Below, in pieces: positions 27,843 to 35,887 of a stretch of DNA of 47,064 nucleotides; the first letter of the stretch is position 1; every line of letters begins with the position of its first letter. The stretch is from NCBI RefSeq assembly GCF_900111395.1, contig NZ_FOHV01000021.1, positions 1 to 47,064 on the forward strand. The letters are read 5' to 3'. The position numbers were made by a program, and so were the translations under genes. Under the pieces are notes generated by a model that made no database searches, was not told where the DNA came from, and saw nothing but the letters and a program-made list of their open reading frames with translations. The DNA comes from Thorsellia anophelis DSM 18579 (lineage in GTDB: Bacteria; Pseudomonadota; Gammaproteobacteria; Enterobacterales; Thorselliaceae).

Positions 27843-29156
27843 CTAAAGAGCTTTACGAATTACATTCTCAGAACCAACCGTTTTCTCAACTTTTTTACCA
27901 TACTCAATCGTTGCTTCTTCTGGTGTTTTATCACCAACAACTACTGCTTCAACCATACGCTGTAACTCAGTTGAAATTTTAGGATAGTCCTCAGTCGTTG
28001 GGCGAAAATGCGTAAACTCTAAAAATTTAGATGCCTCAACACGTAGTGGATCCATTCTCTTGTAGGCTTCATCTTGTGCAACATCCATACGAGGGGATAA
28101 CTCACCTGACTCAGCCAATAAAGTCGTTAAATTATCTTTATTTGTCATAAATTTAATTACGTCCAAAGCAGCTTGTTTATCTTCGTATGTTGATGGGATA
28201 GATAAGACGTAGCCACCCGACATACTAGTAAAACCATCACCATTTTGTTTAGGCATTTTTGCTAAACCCCAATCTTCAAATGCAGCATCACGACCTTTGT
28301 TGTAATGTTTAAAGTTAAACGTATTCCAACCTCCGCCTAGCAACATAGCCACTTTGCCTTCTGCAAACATTTTTTCCCAAATGGTTTTGCCTGCTTGCTG
28401 ATTTGTGGCTAAAGAAGGTTTAGCTGATAAGCCTTCTTGAGTCATGTCCTGAAGCATCTTAAATGAGTCACGCATACCTTTACTTTCTGCAACCCACTTA
28501 CCATTTTCAAACATTTCATCATCAGTTCCATACATAAACATCTGGAATGTTTGCATCGTTGATTCTTCACCCATACCCGCATAGAACCAGAATGGTAAAA
28601 CATCTGGGAATTTCTCTTTAACTTGTCTTGCAGTCGTTAATATGTCATCCCATGATTTTGGTTGCCAATCATCACCGTAACCTAACTCTCTCATGATAGG
28701 TCTATTAAAAAATATACCGCGAGTATCACTAGTAAACGGAATGCCGTATAATTGACCATCAATACTTCCTGCTTCTTTTACGCCCTCATAAAATTGCCCC
28801 CAATCACTCCAGTCAGCTATTCCCTCGATAGGTGCATAAAAACCACCGGCAACATTTGCTCGTAGGCTAAAAGTGTCTTCACGTACTATTCCTATAGAAG
28901 GATCAGTTTTGAGAAGCAAAGATAACTTGGCGTAGTAATCAGATTCAGAAGCAACAATTGGTGCTGCGATTATATTGATATCAGGGTTAATCTTTTTATA
29001 TTCTTCTGCCAATTGGTTAACATACTTACTCATGACTTCTGATTCCCAGTATACGATCTTGACATCTTGTGCGTATGCAGAGAATACACTGCCAACTAAC
29101 AAACTCACTAGACAAGCTTTTTTAGATAAAGACTTCATAGAACTCATTAATTTCAT
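27843..29156 (-). CDS. Carbohydrate ABC solute-binding protein, copy 1
   Basis: First gene of the mannoside operon, about 437 residues, the same family as the next gene. The signal peptide runs from MKLMSSMKS to about AYA, and the mature part begins QDVKIVYWESEVM. Shared blocks are SDYYAKLSLLLKTD, QPKSWDDI, PFWFYAGMGEESTMQTFQMF, MPKQNGDGFTSMSGG and VVVGDKTPEEA. The frame extends to 29186, but the ATG at 29156 is correctly placed behind GAGAGG. Two binding proteins for one permease pair suggest that the system accepts two related ligands, which is an inference. Confidence 0.93.
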   Translation of the reverse strand: MKLMSSMKSLSKKACLVSLLVGSVFSAYAQDVKIVYWESEVMSKYVNQLAEEYKKINPDINIIAAPIVASESDYYAKLSLLLKTDPSIGIVREDTFSLRANVAGGFYAPIEGIADWSDWGQFYEGVKEAGSIDGQLYGIPFTSDTRGIFFNRPIMRELGYGDDWQPKSWDDILTTARQVKEKFPDVLPFWFYAGMGEESTMQTFQMFMYGTDDEMFENGKWVAESKGMRDSFKMLQDMTQEGLSAKPSLATNQQAGKTIWEKMFAEGKVAMLLGGGWNTFNFKHYNKGRDAAFEDWGLAKMPKQNGDGFTSMSGGYVLSIPSTYEDKQAALDVIKFMTNKDNLTTLLAESGELSPRMDVAQDEAYKRMDPLRVEASKFLEFTHFRPTTEDYPKISTELQRMVEAVVVGDKTPEEATIEYGKKVEKTVGSENVIRKAL

Positions 29157-29978
29157 ATAACCTCTCTTAAGATAAACAACCTTCAATTAATAACGCATGC
29201 TTACCAGTCATATTGAAAAAATCCAATTAATATAAATCACTGGATAAAAGTATTAATGAATATATCAATATAACAATTTATATTTCATCCTAATGTTAAA
29301 TTTCACTTACCAGTTAATTCAATATATTTTATTTATTGACTAGGTAAGATGATGCTAATAGAAAATGATACAAATTCGTAAATTTATTTCTTATTATGTG
29401 ATGTACATCTCTAAAATAATCAATTTTCCAATTGCCAGTACAAAATAATAAATGCATTATTATACCGCTATTCAAAAAGTGCTTTTTTTATATCCTATTT
29501 TAGAATTATTTTTAAACATCTAATTTACCAAATATGATTTATTAAAATTATCACAAATAACAGTAGCCAATAAGGTCACTAAAATAAAAATCATAAAAAC
29601 TATATAAATCAACAAAATAAAAAATATAAATATTATGATTTTTATTATCAACTTAATAACAAATAAAACTGCTATTAAGGATAATTAATAGTTCCTTATT
29701 GATTTATAAATCACTCAGTGTTGACATTAAATTTAAAATCAACAAAAACACTTTTCAATAGTCTTACATTGATTATTTAATTGTCTGAGATTGATTATTA
29801 TATTTTTAATTATTTTACTTTTTTGAAAATTGTTAAATATTGATATTTAAATTGGTTAACATTGATTAATAATTTATAAGTTTTTAGTTATTTTTAGGAT
29901 TGGTATTTACTTACCTAAATATGATGAAAGGAATCATACCGACTCTGTTAAATGATTTTCACTTCAAGAGGAATGCAT
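29157..29978. promoter_or_regulatory. AT-rich divergent control region, mannoside operon / chiP
   Basis: An 822-bp non-coding, extremely AT-rich spacer between two divergent transport units. An ATTGAT-type motif recurs on the chiP side at 29768, 29790, 29839 and 29861, with a variant at 29851. Spacings of 22, 49 and 22 bp are close to whole helical turns and suggest an array for a regulator. A TGTGA half-site of a CRP-like sequence is at about 29397-29412, but its second half is poor. Such AT-richness is also typical of H-NS-bound DNA. Confidence 0.45.
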
Positions 29979-31463
29979 ATGAAATTCAAAAATACACGTT
30001 TAAATAAATTAACCTGTGCCGTCGCTAGCGCAGTAGTATTCTCTACTATCGGGTTAACACTACCTGCTAGCGCCAATCCAAGTCCTAACATTCCAACTTC
30101 ATCAAGCTTAAACCCATTTTTCGATGAATCTAAACTAACTGGTGGCTTATATTTTTGGTCTCGGGAACGCACACGTAAAAATGTCGCTTGGGGAGATACT
30201 GTTTACAAACCAAACTTAGTACACACCGCTTCCAATCTCGTCTTAGATTATAAATCAGGCTATGCTGCCGACATGTTCGGTATTGAACTTGCAGGTGTAG
30301 GCGCTCTTAGTATCTCTGACACAACACCATATACAGTCAATGAAATTGCCTTATCAAATTGTAGATCTTGGTCCCAAAAATTTGACCATGGTGGAGATGA
30401 AAATTGTGGAGGCACAAATCGTTCCGGTGCTAAAATTTTTAGAGCAGCGGCAAAATTCAAATCAGACCCTATTTGGATAAATGCAGGTTATATCCAACCA
30501 CAAGGCCAAACAATCTTAACCAATAACTGGAGTTTTACGCCAGGCGCTTATCAAGGTGCTGAAATTGGTGGTAATTTTGACTTTGGTACTGCAGGTGCAT
30601 TAAGTACTTCTTATATGTGGGTCAACCGTTACATGGCGCCATGGCATACTAGAATGGATAAATTTTATCAAAAAGATGGGAGAAATACCCGGGTTTCTTA
30701 TGCTCATTCGGCTGGATTCAAATATGATTTTAAAAATGACTTTTCAATTGAGTCTGCTTTTGGACAAACAGAAGGGTTCATAGATTATTATCTTGGCCGT
30801 GCCAACTATAAATTTGATGTGATGAATAGACCACTAAGTGCAAGCTATGGGTTTTATGCAGCAAATGATAAAGCTGAAGATAACACCATTAACGATGTAT
30901 ACGATGGAACTGCTTGGAAACAAGCACTCATGTTTGGGTATAAAGTTGATGATGTTTCTATTCGCTTAGAGGGGACCTGGATTCATGCTGAAGGCCGTTC
31001 TGGTGAATTTGGTGGAAACCTATTTAAAAACTATGCTTCTGGTGATGGTAGAGGAGATATCTGGTGGGATAACCGCTCTGACTTTAATGCTAATGGACAA
31101 AAAGCAATTTTCTTAGGACTAAATTATGCACTTGATGACTGGGACTTAAAAGGCTGGAATGTCAATACTTCTGGTGTATACGCTTGGGATGCAAAACCAG
31201 TTACATGGCGCTTTGATGAAGCATTAGGTCAAAGAGTTGATGATATTGATCAAAACCAAAGAATCAAAGAAAGAGCATATAGTGTTGGCCTAAATTACAC
31301 GGTTCAAGATGGTCGAGCAAAAGGAACTTATTTTAGTTTATACTATACTCAATTCTTCAATGATAATAGTAAACTTGGCAGCTATGATGCAAGTTTCCCA
31401 AATATTTTCCAAGATGAAAAAGATTTCAAAGCAATGGTTATCATTCCTTTTACCATTATTTAA
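29979..31463 (+). CDS. chiP: Chitoporin-type outer-membrane porin (OprD family)
   Basis: A substrate-selective outer-membrane porin that closely follows E. coli ChiP (YbfM). Examples are FFDESKLTGGLYFWSRERTR after the signal peptide, YKSGYAADMFGIELAG, WINAGYIQPQGQTILTNNWS, GAYQGAEIGGNFDFG, DVYDGTAWKQALMFGY and IWWDNRSDFNANGQKA. The C-terminus is MVIIPFTII, matching ChiP, which ends in IF. The signal peptide is MKFKNTRLNKLTCAVAS and on to ASA. The frame opens at 29952, but the ATG at 29979 has AGAGGA six bases upstream, giving 494 residues. E. coli ChiP admits chito-oligosaccharides. Here it is divergent from a mannoside importer and next to a ChbR homologue, so the natural ligand may be a glycan carrying GlcNAc and mannose. 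Confidence 0.92.
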   Translation: MKFKNTRLNKLTCAVASAVVFSTIGLTLPASANPSPNIPTSSSLNPFFDESKLTGGLYFWSRERTRKNVAWGDTVYKPNLVHTASNLVLDYKSGYAADMFGIELAGVGALSISDTTPYTVNEIALSNCRSWSQKFDHGGDENCGGTNRSGAKIFRAAAKFKSDPIWINAGYIQPQGQTILTNNWSFTPGAYQGAEIGGNFDFGTAGALSTSYMWVNRYMAPWHTRMDKFYQKDGRNTRVSYAHSAGFKYDFKNDFSIESAFGQTEGFIDYYLGRANYKFDVMNRPLSASYGFYAANDKAEDNTINDVYDGTAWKQALMFGYKVDDVSIRLEGTWIHAEGRSGEFGGNLFKNYASGDGRGDIWWDNRSDFNANGQKAIFLGLNYALDDWDLKGWNVNTSGVYAWDAKPVTWRFDEALGQRVDDIDQNQRIKERAYSVGLNYTVQDGRAKGTYFSLYYTQFFNDNSKLGSYDASFPNIFQDEKDFKAMVIIPFTII

Positions 31464-31491
31464 TTTGAAATTTTAGAACAATGACAATGAT

Positions 31492-31524
31492 AGCATCAGC
31501 CCACCATCTAAAAGGGCTGGTGCT
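31492..31524 (+). terminator. Terminator-like hairpin after chiP
   Basis: An 11-bp stem with one G-T pair (AGCATCAGCCC at 31492-31502 with GGGCTGGTGCT at 31514-31524), 28 bp after the chiP stop. The T-tract is weak. Confidence 0.55.
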
Positions 31525-31662
31525 TCATATGATAATGAAGGAAAACTAAATACATATCATACCTACAAGCTGTATTATTCTCACCGAAGACTCACATAGA
31601 CTATCTATTTACTTAAATAGACCTACTGAATTCATCAGTTATATTGCCTAATTAATTGATTA

Positions 31663-32520
31663 TTAATGCTCATCTTTTTGATAAATTTTATTAATTTTGC
31701 GATAATGATTAGGCGTGTCATTCACAAGCAGTTTAAAGTGCTTAATGAAAGCACTTGAATCACTATACCCACATTCGTTTGCAATATCCGCAACGCTTTG
31801 ATTAGTTGCTGAGAGTAATGTTTTTGCGTAATTAATCCGGATTTCATTGATAAGCTGCATAGGAGTTTTATCATAATACCGTTTCATGCTTCTTGTTAGG
31901 TATTCTTGTGATTTATTAGAAAACTCAATCATATAATTGAGTGCATTCTCTCTAAAATAACGCTTATCATGTAACTTATTAACGGTTTCTACAAGCCAGG
32001 TTGGCATCGTTTCATTCGGGACTTCAGAGCTACGTTTTAACCGATTGGCGAGATAAAAAATGATATTTTCAATAAATTCTATCACTGTATTTTCTTGAGC
32101 TGCTGGTATAGAGTGATTTAGAGCACTTTGAATATAAGAAAAAAAATGTGACTCAACAGTTGCCACATAACCTGCATATGCATTGATCGACAAAAAATTA
32201 GGAAATAGTGATTCAAAGGCTATTTTACTCATGCCAATATTTAAGACTGTCGTCACCCCTAAATCATAAATATTCTCATGTACTGAGCCCAATGGAATAA
32301 ACGTGAATTCACTTTCATTCAGTAGTATTTTTTTACCGTCAACAATTTGATGGTATCGTCCTGCGATTGTAATCGTAAACTCATAAAAATCGTGTTTATG
32401 CCTACCTGAAACACTTTTTTCTTTTGTCAGTAGAAACCAATAGTAATGCTTACCATTAAACAATCCCTTTTCGGTTAAAATTTTCTCAGGGGCTGCGATA
32501 TCCAAATCAAATTTATCCAT
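31663..32520 (-). CDS. chbR: ChbR-like AraC-family regulator
   Basis: A 285-residue transcription regulator. The N-terminal cupin domain (SGRHKHDFYEFTITIAGRYH, FIPLGSVHENIYD) senses sugar. The C-terminal AraC double helix-turn-helix (about 190-280) has SQEYLTRSMKRYYDKTPMQL, INEIRINYAKTLL and the second HTH VADIANECGYSDSSAFIKHF. Similarity to E. coli ChbR is strong along the whole length. ChbR represses or activates the chitobiose/cellobiose chb operon. Here it is probably the regulator of the adjacent PTS permease, of chiP, or of both. It lies downstream of the EIIC gene on the same strand, with a 177-bp spacer. Confidence 0.9.
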   Translation of the reverse strand: MDKFDLDIAAPEKILTEKGLFNGKHYYWFLLTKEKSVSGRHKHDFYEFTITIAGRYHQIVDGKKILLNESEFTFIPLGSVHENIYDLGVTTVLNIGMSKIAFESLFPNFLSINAYAGYVATVESHFFSYIQSALNHSIPAAQENTVIEFIENIIFYLANRLKRSSEVPNETMPTWLVETVNKLHDKRYFRENALNYMIEFSNKSQEYLTRSMKRYYDKTPMQLINEIRINYAKTLLSATNQSVADIANECGYSDSSAFIKHFKLLVNDTPNHYRKINKIYQKDEH

Positions 32521-32697
32521 GTTAGTATTTTGCCTACCTCGTATTATAATTAATTAAAGTTTCCCAATACGCTACCGAGTTTTTATCGCTTTGTCAAAAG
32601 TGATAAAAACATAACCGTAGTATTTTACCGCTAAACCGGCTTTAACAATTATTAAGAACTAACGATTTTGGTATTTAACAATTAGTACAGCTGGTAC

Positions 32698-33966
32698 TCA
32701 GCCCTGCTGTAGTCGCATAATTTTCTCACTGTATTTCATAAATGGTAAATAGATAAATACTCCTAGAATGATAAGAACAAACTGTAATACAACAGCTCGA
32801 AAATCACCTGCAGTCGCAATGTATCCACTGATAAGCGGTGGAGTTGTCCATGGTACCATGACAACTGTTTTGCTTACAAAACCGTACAAAGTTGCATAAT
32901 AAGCCACAGTCGTACTTATAAGAGGCACCATAACAAATGGGACTATCATAACTGGATTAAACACGATTGGAAAACCAAAAATCATAGGTTCATTTATAGC
33001 AAAAATACCAGGCATGACTGAAACTTTAGCAACGTCTCTAGAAGGTTGATAACGCGAAAAAATGAAAATTGCAATGATTAACGATAATGTCCCTCCCGAT
33101 CCACCCATTTGGGTATACATAATCTGAAAGCTGTTTGTGATGATATGATTTAGTTCCTTTCCTTCTGCTAGAAGGTTAATATTTTCATTTATATTTAACA
33201 ATAATAAAGGGTCAAGCAAAACACTATTAATTCCTGTTTGATGTATGCCGAATGAGAACAATAATGAACCAAAACCATAGATAATATTATACCCCCACAA
33301 GCTAGTATTAATAAGTTGTAATGGGCTTTGAATCCACGTTTCAAACAATTGGAACAAGCTCAATTTGATTGATACATTCAGAATCACACTAATGATTGAA
33401 AATAATAACAATGTTATTGCATAAGGAATCAGGCCAACAATTGAATTGCCGACCTGAGGAGGAACGTTTTGGCCAAATTTAAGTGTTATATTCCGTTTGA
33501 CCAGCATCATATAAGTATCTGAAGCTAATAATCCGATAACAATACCCACTAACATGCTTGGTGTGCCAAAAGGAGTTATTTGATTACTCAACCCTTCCTG
33601 TAATGAATGAATACTGATGATTTGATTAATTGGAATAAACACAAAAAAGACTGAAATAGCAATTAAAGCTGCACTAACTGGATTATCAAACCCTCGATGT
33701 TTTGCCAATGCAAATGCCACTGATGGTGCAATCAATAACCCCATGATAGATAAAGAACCTTGCCTAATTGCTTCAGCTATTTGCTGTGCAACGGATAATG
33801 CGCCGGAATCAATAATAAGCGGACAGATAACGTAGGCTAATAAAATAGCAAAACTCGCAGCAAAGAAAAATGGTACAGTTGCACCAACGCCATCTCTAAG
33901 TGCTCTAAAGTAAATTAAATCACTGAACTTAGCCACTGCTAGGGTTGTTTTATCGATAACACTCAT
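32698..33966 (-). CDS. PTS EIIC component, lactose/cellobiose/chitobiose family
   Basis: The 422-residue integral membrane channel of a PTS permease, with about ten hydrophobic segments. The family signature GIFAINEPMIFGFPIVFNP (substrate-binding NEP motif) is intact, as are GGSGGTLSL and the N-terminal LRDGVGATVPFFFAAS. It imports and phosphorylates a disaccharide together with EIIA and EIIB proteins, neither of which is encoded in this window. Those partners must come from another locus. The neighbours (ChbR-type regulator, 6-phospho-beta-glucosidase) point to a beta-1,4 disaccharide such as cellobiose or chitobiose. Confidence 0.9.
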   Translation of the reverse strand: MSVIDKTTLAVAKFSDLIYFRALRDGVGATVPFFFAASFAILLAYVICPLIIDSGALSVAQQIAEAIRQGSLSIMGLLIAPSVAFALAKHRGFDNPVSAALIAISVFFVFIPINQIISIHSLQEGLSNQITPFGTPSMLVGIVIGLLASDTYMMLVKRNITLKFGQNVPPQVGNSIVGLIPYAITLLLFSIISVILNVSIKLSLFQLFETWIQSPLQLINTSLWGYNIIYGFGSLLFSFGIHQTGINSVLLDPLLLLNINENINLLAEGKELNHIITNSFQIMYTQMGGSGGTLSLIIAIFIFSRYQPSRDVAKVSVMPGIFAINEPMIFGFPIVFNPVMIVPFVMVPLISTTVAYYATLYGFVSKTVVMVPWTTPPLISGYIATAGDFRAVVLQFVLIILGVFIYLPFMKYSEKIMRLQQG

Positions 33967-34272
33967 AGGTCTTTCTCTTCTTAATTTTACTAGCTAATCT
34001 TTTATTTAAATAAAGTAATTCCTGTATTTGAATCTGATTGCTACAATTGAACTAAATTTTCATCACAATTTTCAAAGTGGATTGTTAATATTTTTATTGT
34101 ATATAAGGCTTAAATAGATTTACGAGTAAACACAACTCATTTACGATTCAAGTAATCTAGTTTATTCTATTATAATAATAAGAAATCCCTTAGATATAAA
34201 AAGCCATACACTTTGTATGGCAAGTTATACAGGGTATATAGTTATTCTTAAACCATTAACTATTTGGCAATC
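33967..34272. other. Intergenic region GH1 / EIIC
   Basis: A 306-bp AT-rich spacer between two minus-strand genes. It contains the GH1 terminator at 34194-34221 and, nearer the EIIC gene, presumably its promoter. No gene was seen. Confidence 0.5.
34194..34221 (-). terminator. Intrinsic terminator of the GH1 gene
   Basis: An 8-bp perfect stem GCCATACA (34203-34210) with TGTATGGC (34214-34221). On the minus strand it is followed by TTTTTATAT. It lies 52 bp after the GH1 stop and indicates that GH1 and EIIC are separate transcripts, or joined only by read-through. Confidence 0.85.
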
Positions 34273-35637
34273 CTACTCTAAATTCAGCCCATTACTAGCA
34301 ATCACACGTTTAAGCCAATGATAACTTTTTTTAGGAACACGTTTGAGATCTTTTAAATCATGGTTTTCACGATTGACAAATACAACGCCGTAGCGTTTTC
34401 TCATATCTCCTTGCGAGCTTAGAATGTCAATTAAGCCCCACCCCAGATATCCCATCACATCAATACCATCTTGGTACATCGCATCATAAATAGCTTGAAA
34501 ATGCTTTTTATGGTAATTGATTCGGTAATCATCCTGTATTTCATTTTTACCGTCCCATGACTCTATGACTCCGATCCCATTTTCGATCGGGAAAATTGGG
34601 CACTTATAACGCCAATAAATTTTGTTTAGGATATCTCTTATACCAATCGGATCAATTTGCCAGTTCCACTCTGTCGTTTCAAGATATGGGTTATCTTTTT
34701 TACCATAATCCATATATTCATTCACAATTGTACCAGCCGGAATTTTAGTGTGATCGATTGTCGTACTTGCATAATAGCTAAATGAAATATAGTCATTACG
34801 AAGTTTAGATAAAGTTTCAAGCTCACCAGGTAAAATATTCATATTAATGTTGTGGTTTTTAGCTAATGCCATCACAAAGTTTGAATATTTACCCGTTGTA
34901 AATGCTTCGAGTAAGTTGTGATTAAGCACCTCGTCCCACTCTCTTGCCATACGAATATCTTCGGGATGACAAGTCGCTGGGTAAACCTCTGAGTAGGCTA
35001 GCATACCTGTAATTTTACAATCAGTGTGTTCGTGTATGTAATTAGCAACATAGGCATGCGCCATCATCACATTATGTTGGATTTGATAAAGCTCTTCGGT
35101 TGTTTTATTGCCTTGTCTATACCCAGAGATAATGAATGTTTCACGCATATGATAAAGATTTTGTTCATTAAACGTAATCCAGTGTTTAACCTTATGTCCA
35201 AACTCTTGCACCATACGAGTGCCGTAACGAGCAAATGCATCTACTACTTTTTTACTCATAAAACCATTATAAGTATTAGCTAAATGAAGTGGCATATCAA
35301 AATGATATAAACAGATCATAGGCTCAATACCACGAGCAATTAAATCATCAATAAAGCGATGATAAAAATCGATTCCAGCTTGGTTGAAATCACCTTCCCC
35401 TAAAGGGCATACACGACTCCATGAAATTTGGAAACGATACATATTCATTCCCAAATTTTGCATATGATCAAAATCTTCTTGATAACGGTGATAACTATCT
35501 GTCGCAACTTTCCAATCAGATGCAAATTCTGATGGCTCACGAATATCATAAACCGACATTCCTTTACCATCTTTATCCCATGCGCCTTCAGTTTGCATAC
35601 TTGAAACTGAATTCCCCCAATAAAAGCCCTCTCTCAT
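34273..35637 (-). CDS. 6-phospho-beta-glucosidase, GH1
   Basis: A 454-residue cytosolic GH1 enzyme that splits phosphorylated beta-glucosides delivered by a PTS permease. The acid/base is E158 in HWITFNEQN and the nucleophile is E352 in PIFPIENGIGV. The phosphate-recognition stretch KKSYHWLKRVI near the C-terminus marks the 6-phospho group and not a plain beta-glucosidase. The N-terminus FYWGNSVSSMQTEGAW is the usual GH1 start. GGAGA lies before the ATG, and a CRP site lies about 140 bp upstream. It probably works with the EIIC gene downstream. BglA-type specificity is likely; the exact sugar is not. Confidence 0.93.
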   Translation of the reverse strand: MREGFYWGNSVSSMQTEGAWDKDGKGMSVYDIREPSEFASDWKVATDSYHRYQEDFDHMQNLGMNMYRFQISWSRVCPLGEGDFNQAGIDFYHRFIDDLIARGIEPMICLYHFDMPLHLANTYNGFMSKKVVDAFARYGTRMVQEFGHKVKHWITFNEQNLYHMRETFIISGYRQGNKTTEELYQIQHNVMMAHAYVANYIHEHTDCKITGMLAYSEVYPATCHPEDIRMAREWDEVLNHNLLEAFTTGKYSNFVMALAKNHNINMNILPGELETLSKLRNDYISFSYYASTTIDHTKIPAGTIVNEYMDYGKKDNPYLETTEWNWQIDPIGIRDILNKIYWRYKCPIFPIENGIGVIESWDGKNEIQDDYRINYHKKHFQAIYDAMYQDGIDVMGYLGWGLIDILSSQGDMRKRYGVVFVNRENHDLKDLKRVPKKSYHWLKRVIASNGLNLE

Positions 35638-35776
35638 AGCGTCTCCTTATGAATTGACTTAATTAAACAATTAGTTGTGATAAAAATAATAAACGAGTAG
35701 TTAAAGAGAAGTATAGCGATCTTAAGGAGTTAATTGATAGAACACTCATTGCTGGAATTGTCTTTAATTGACATAA

Positions 35777-35798
35777 AAATGTGACAGAGATCACACTT
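35777..35798 (-). promoter_or_regulatory. CRP-cAMP binding site
   Basis: Both half-sites are perfect: TGTGA, six bases, TCACA, inside AAATGTGACAGAGATCACAC. It lies upstream of the GH1 gene on the minus strand. A TATACT box at 35710-35715 would put the site centre near -83, an accepted distance for class I activation. Catabolite control of the phospho-glucosidase is therefore likely. Confidence 0.8.
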
Positions 35799-35887
35799 CT
35801 GCATTATCGGTAGGGGCAATTATAAAATGAAACTTAAAATCATGACATAGCTTGATTTTATTTATTAATTAACCTAGTAATGACAAT

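Noticed and set aside
29397-29412. CRP site upstream of the mannoside operon
   Set aside because: Only the first half-site (TGTGA) matches; the second half is TCTCT.
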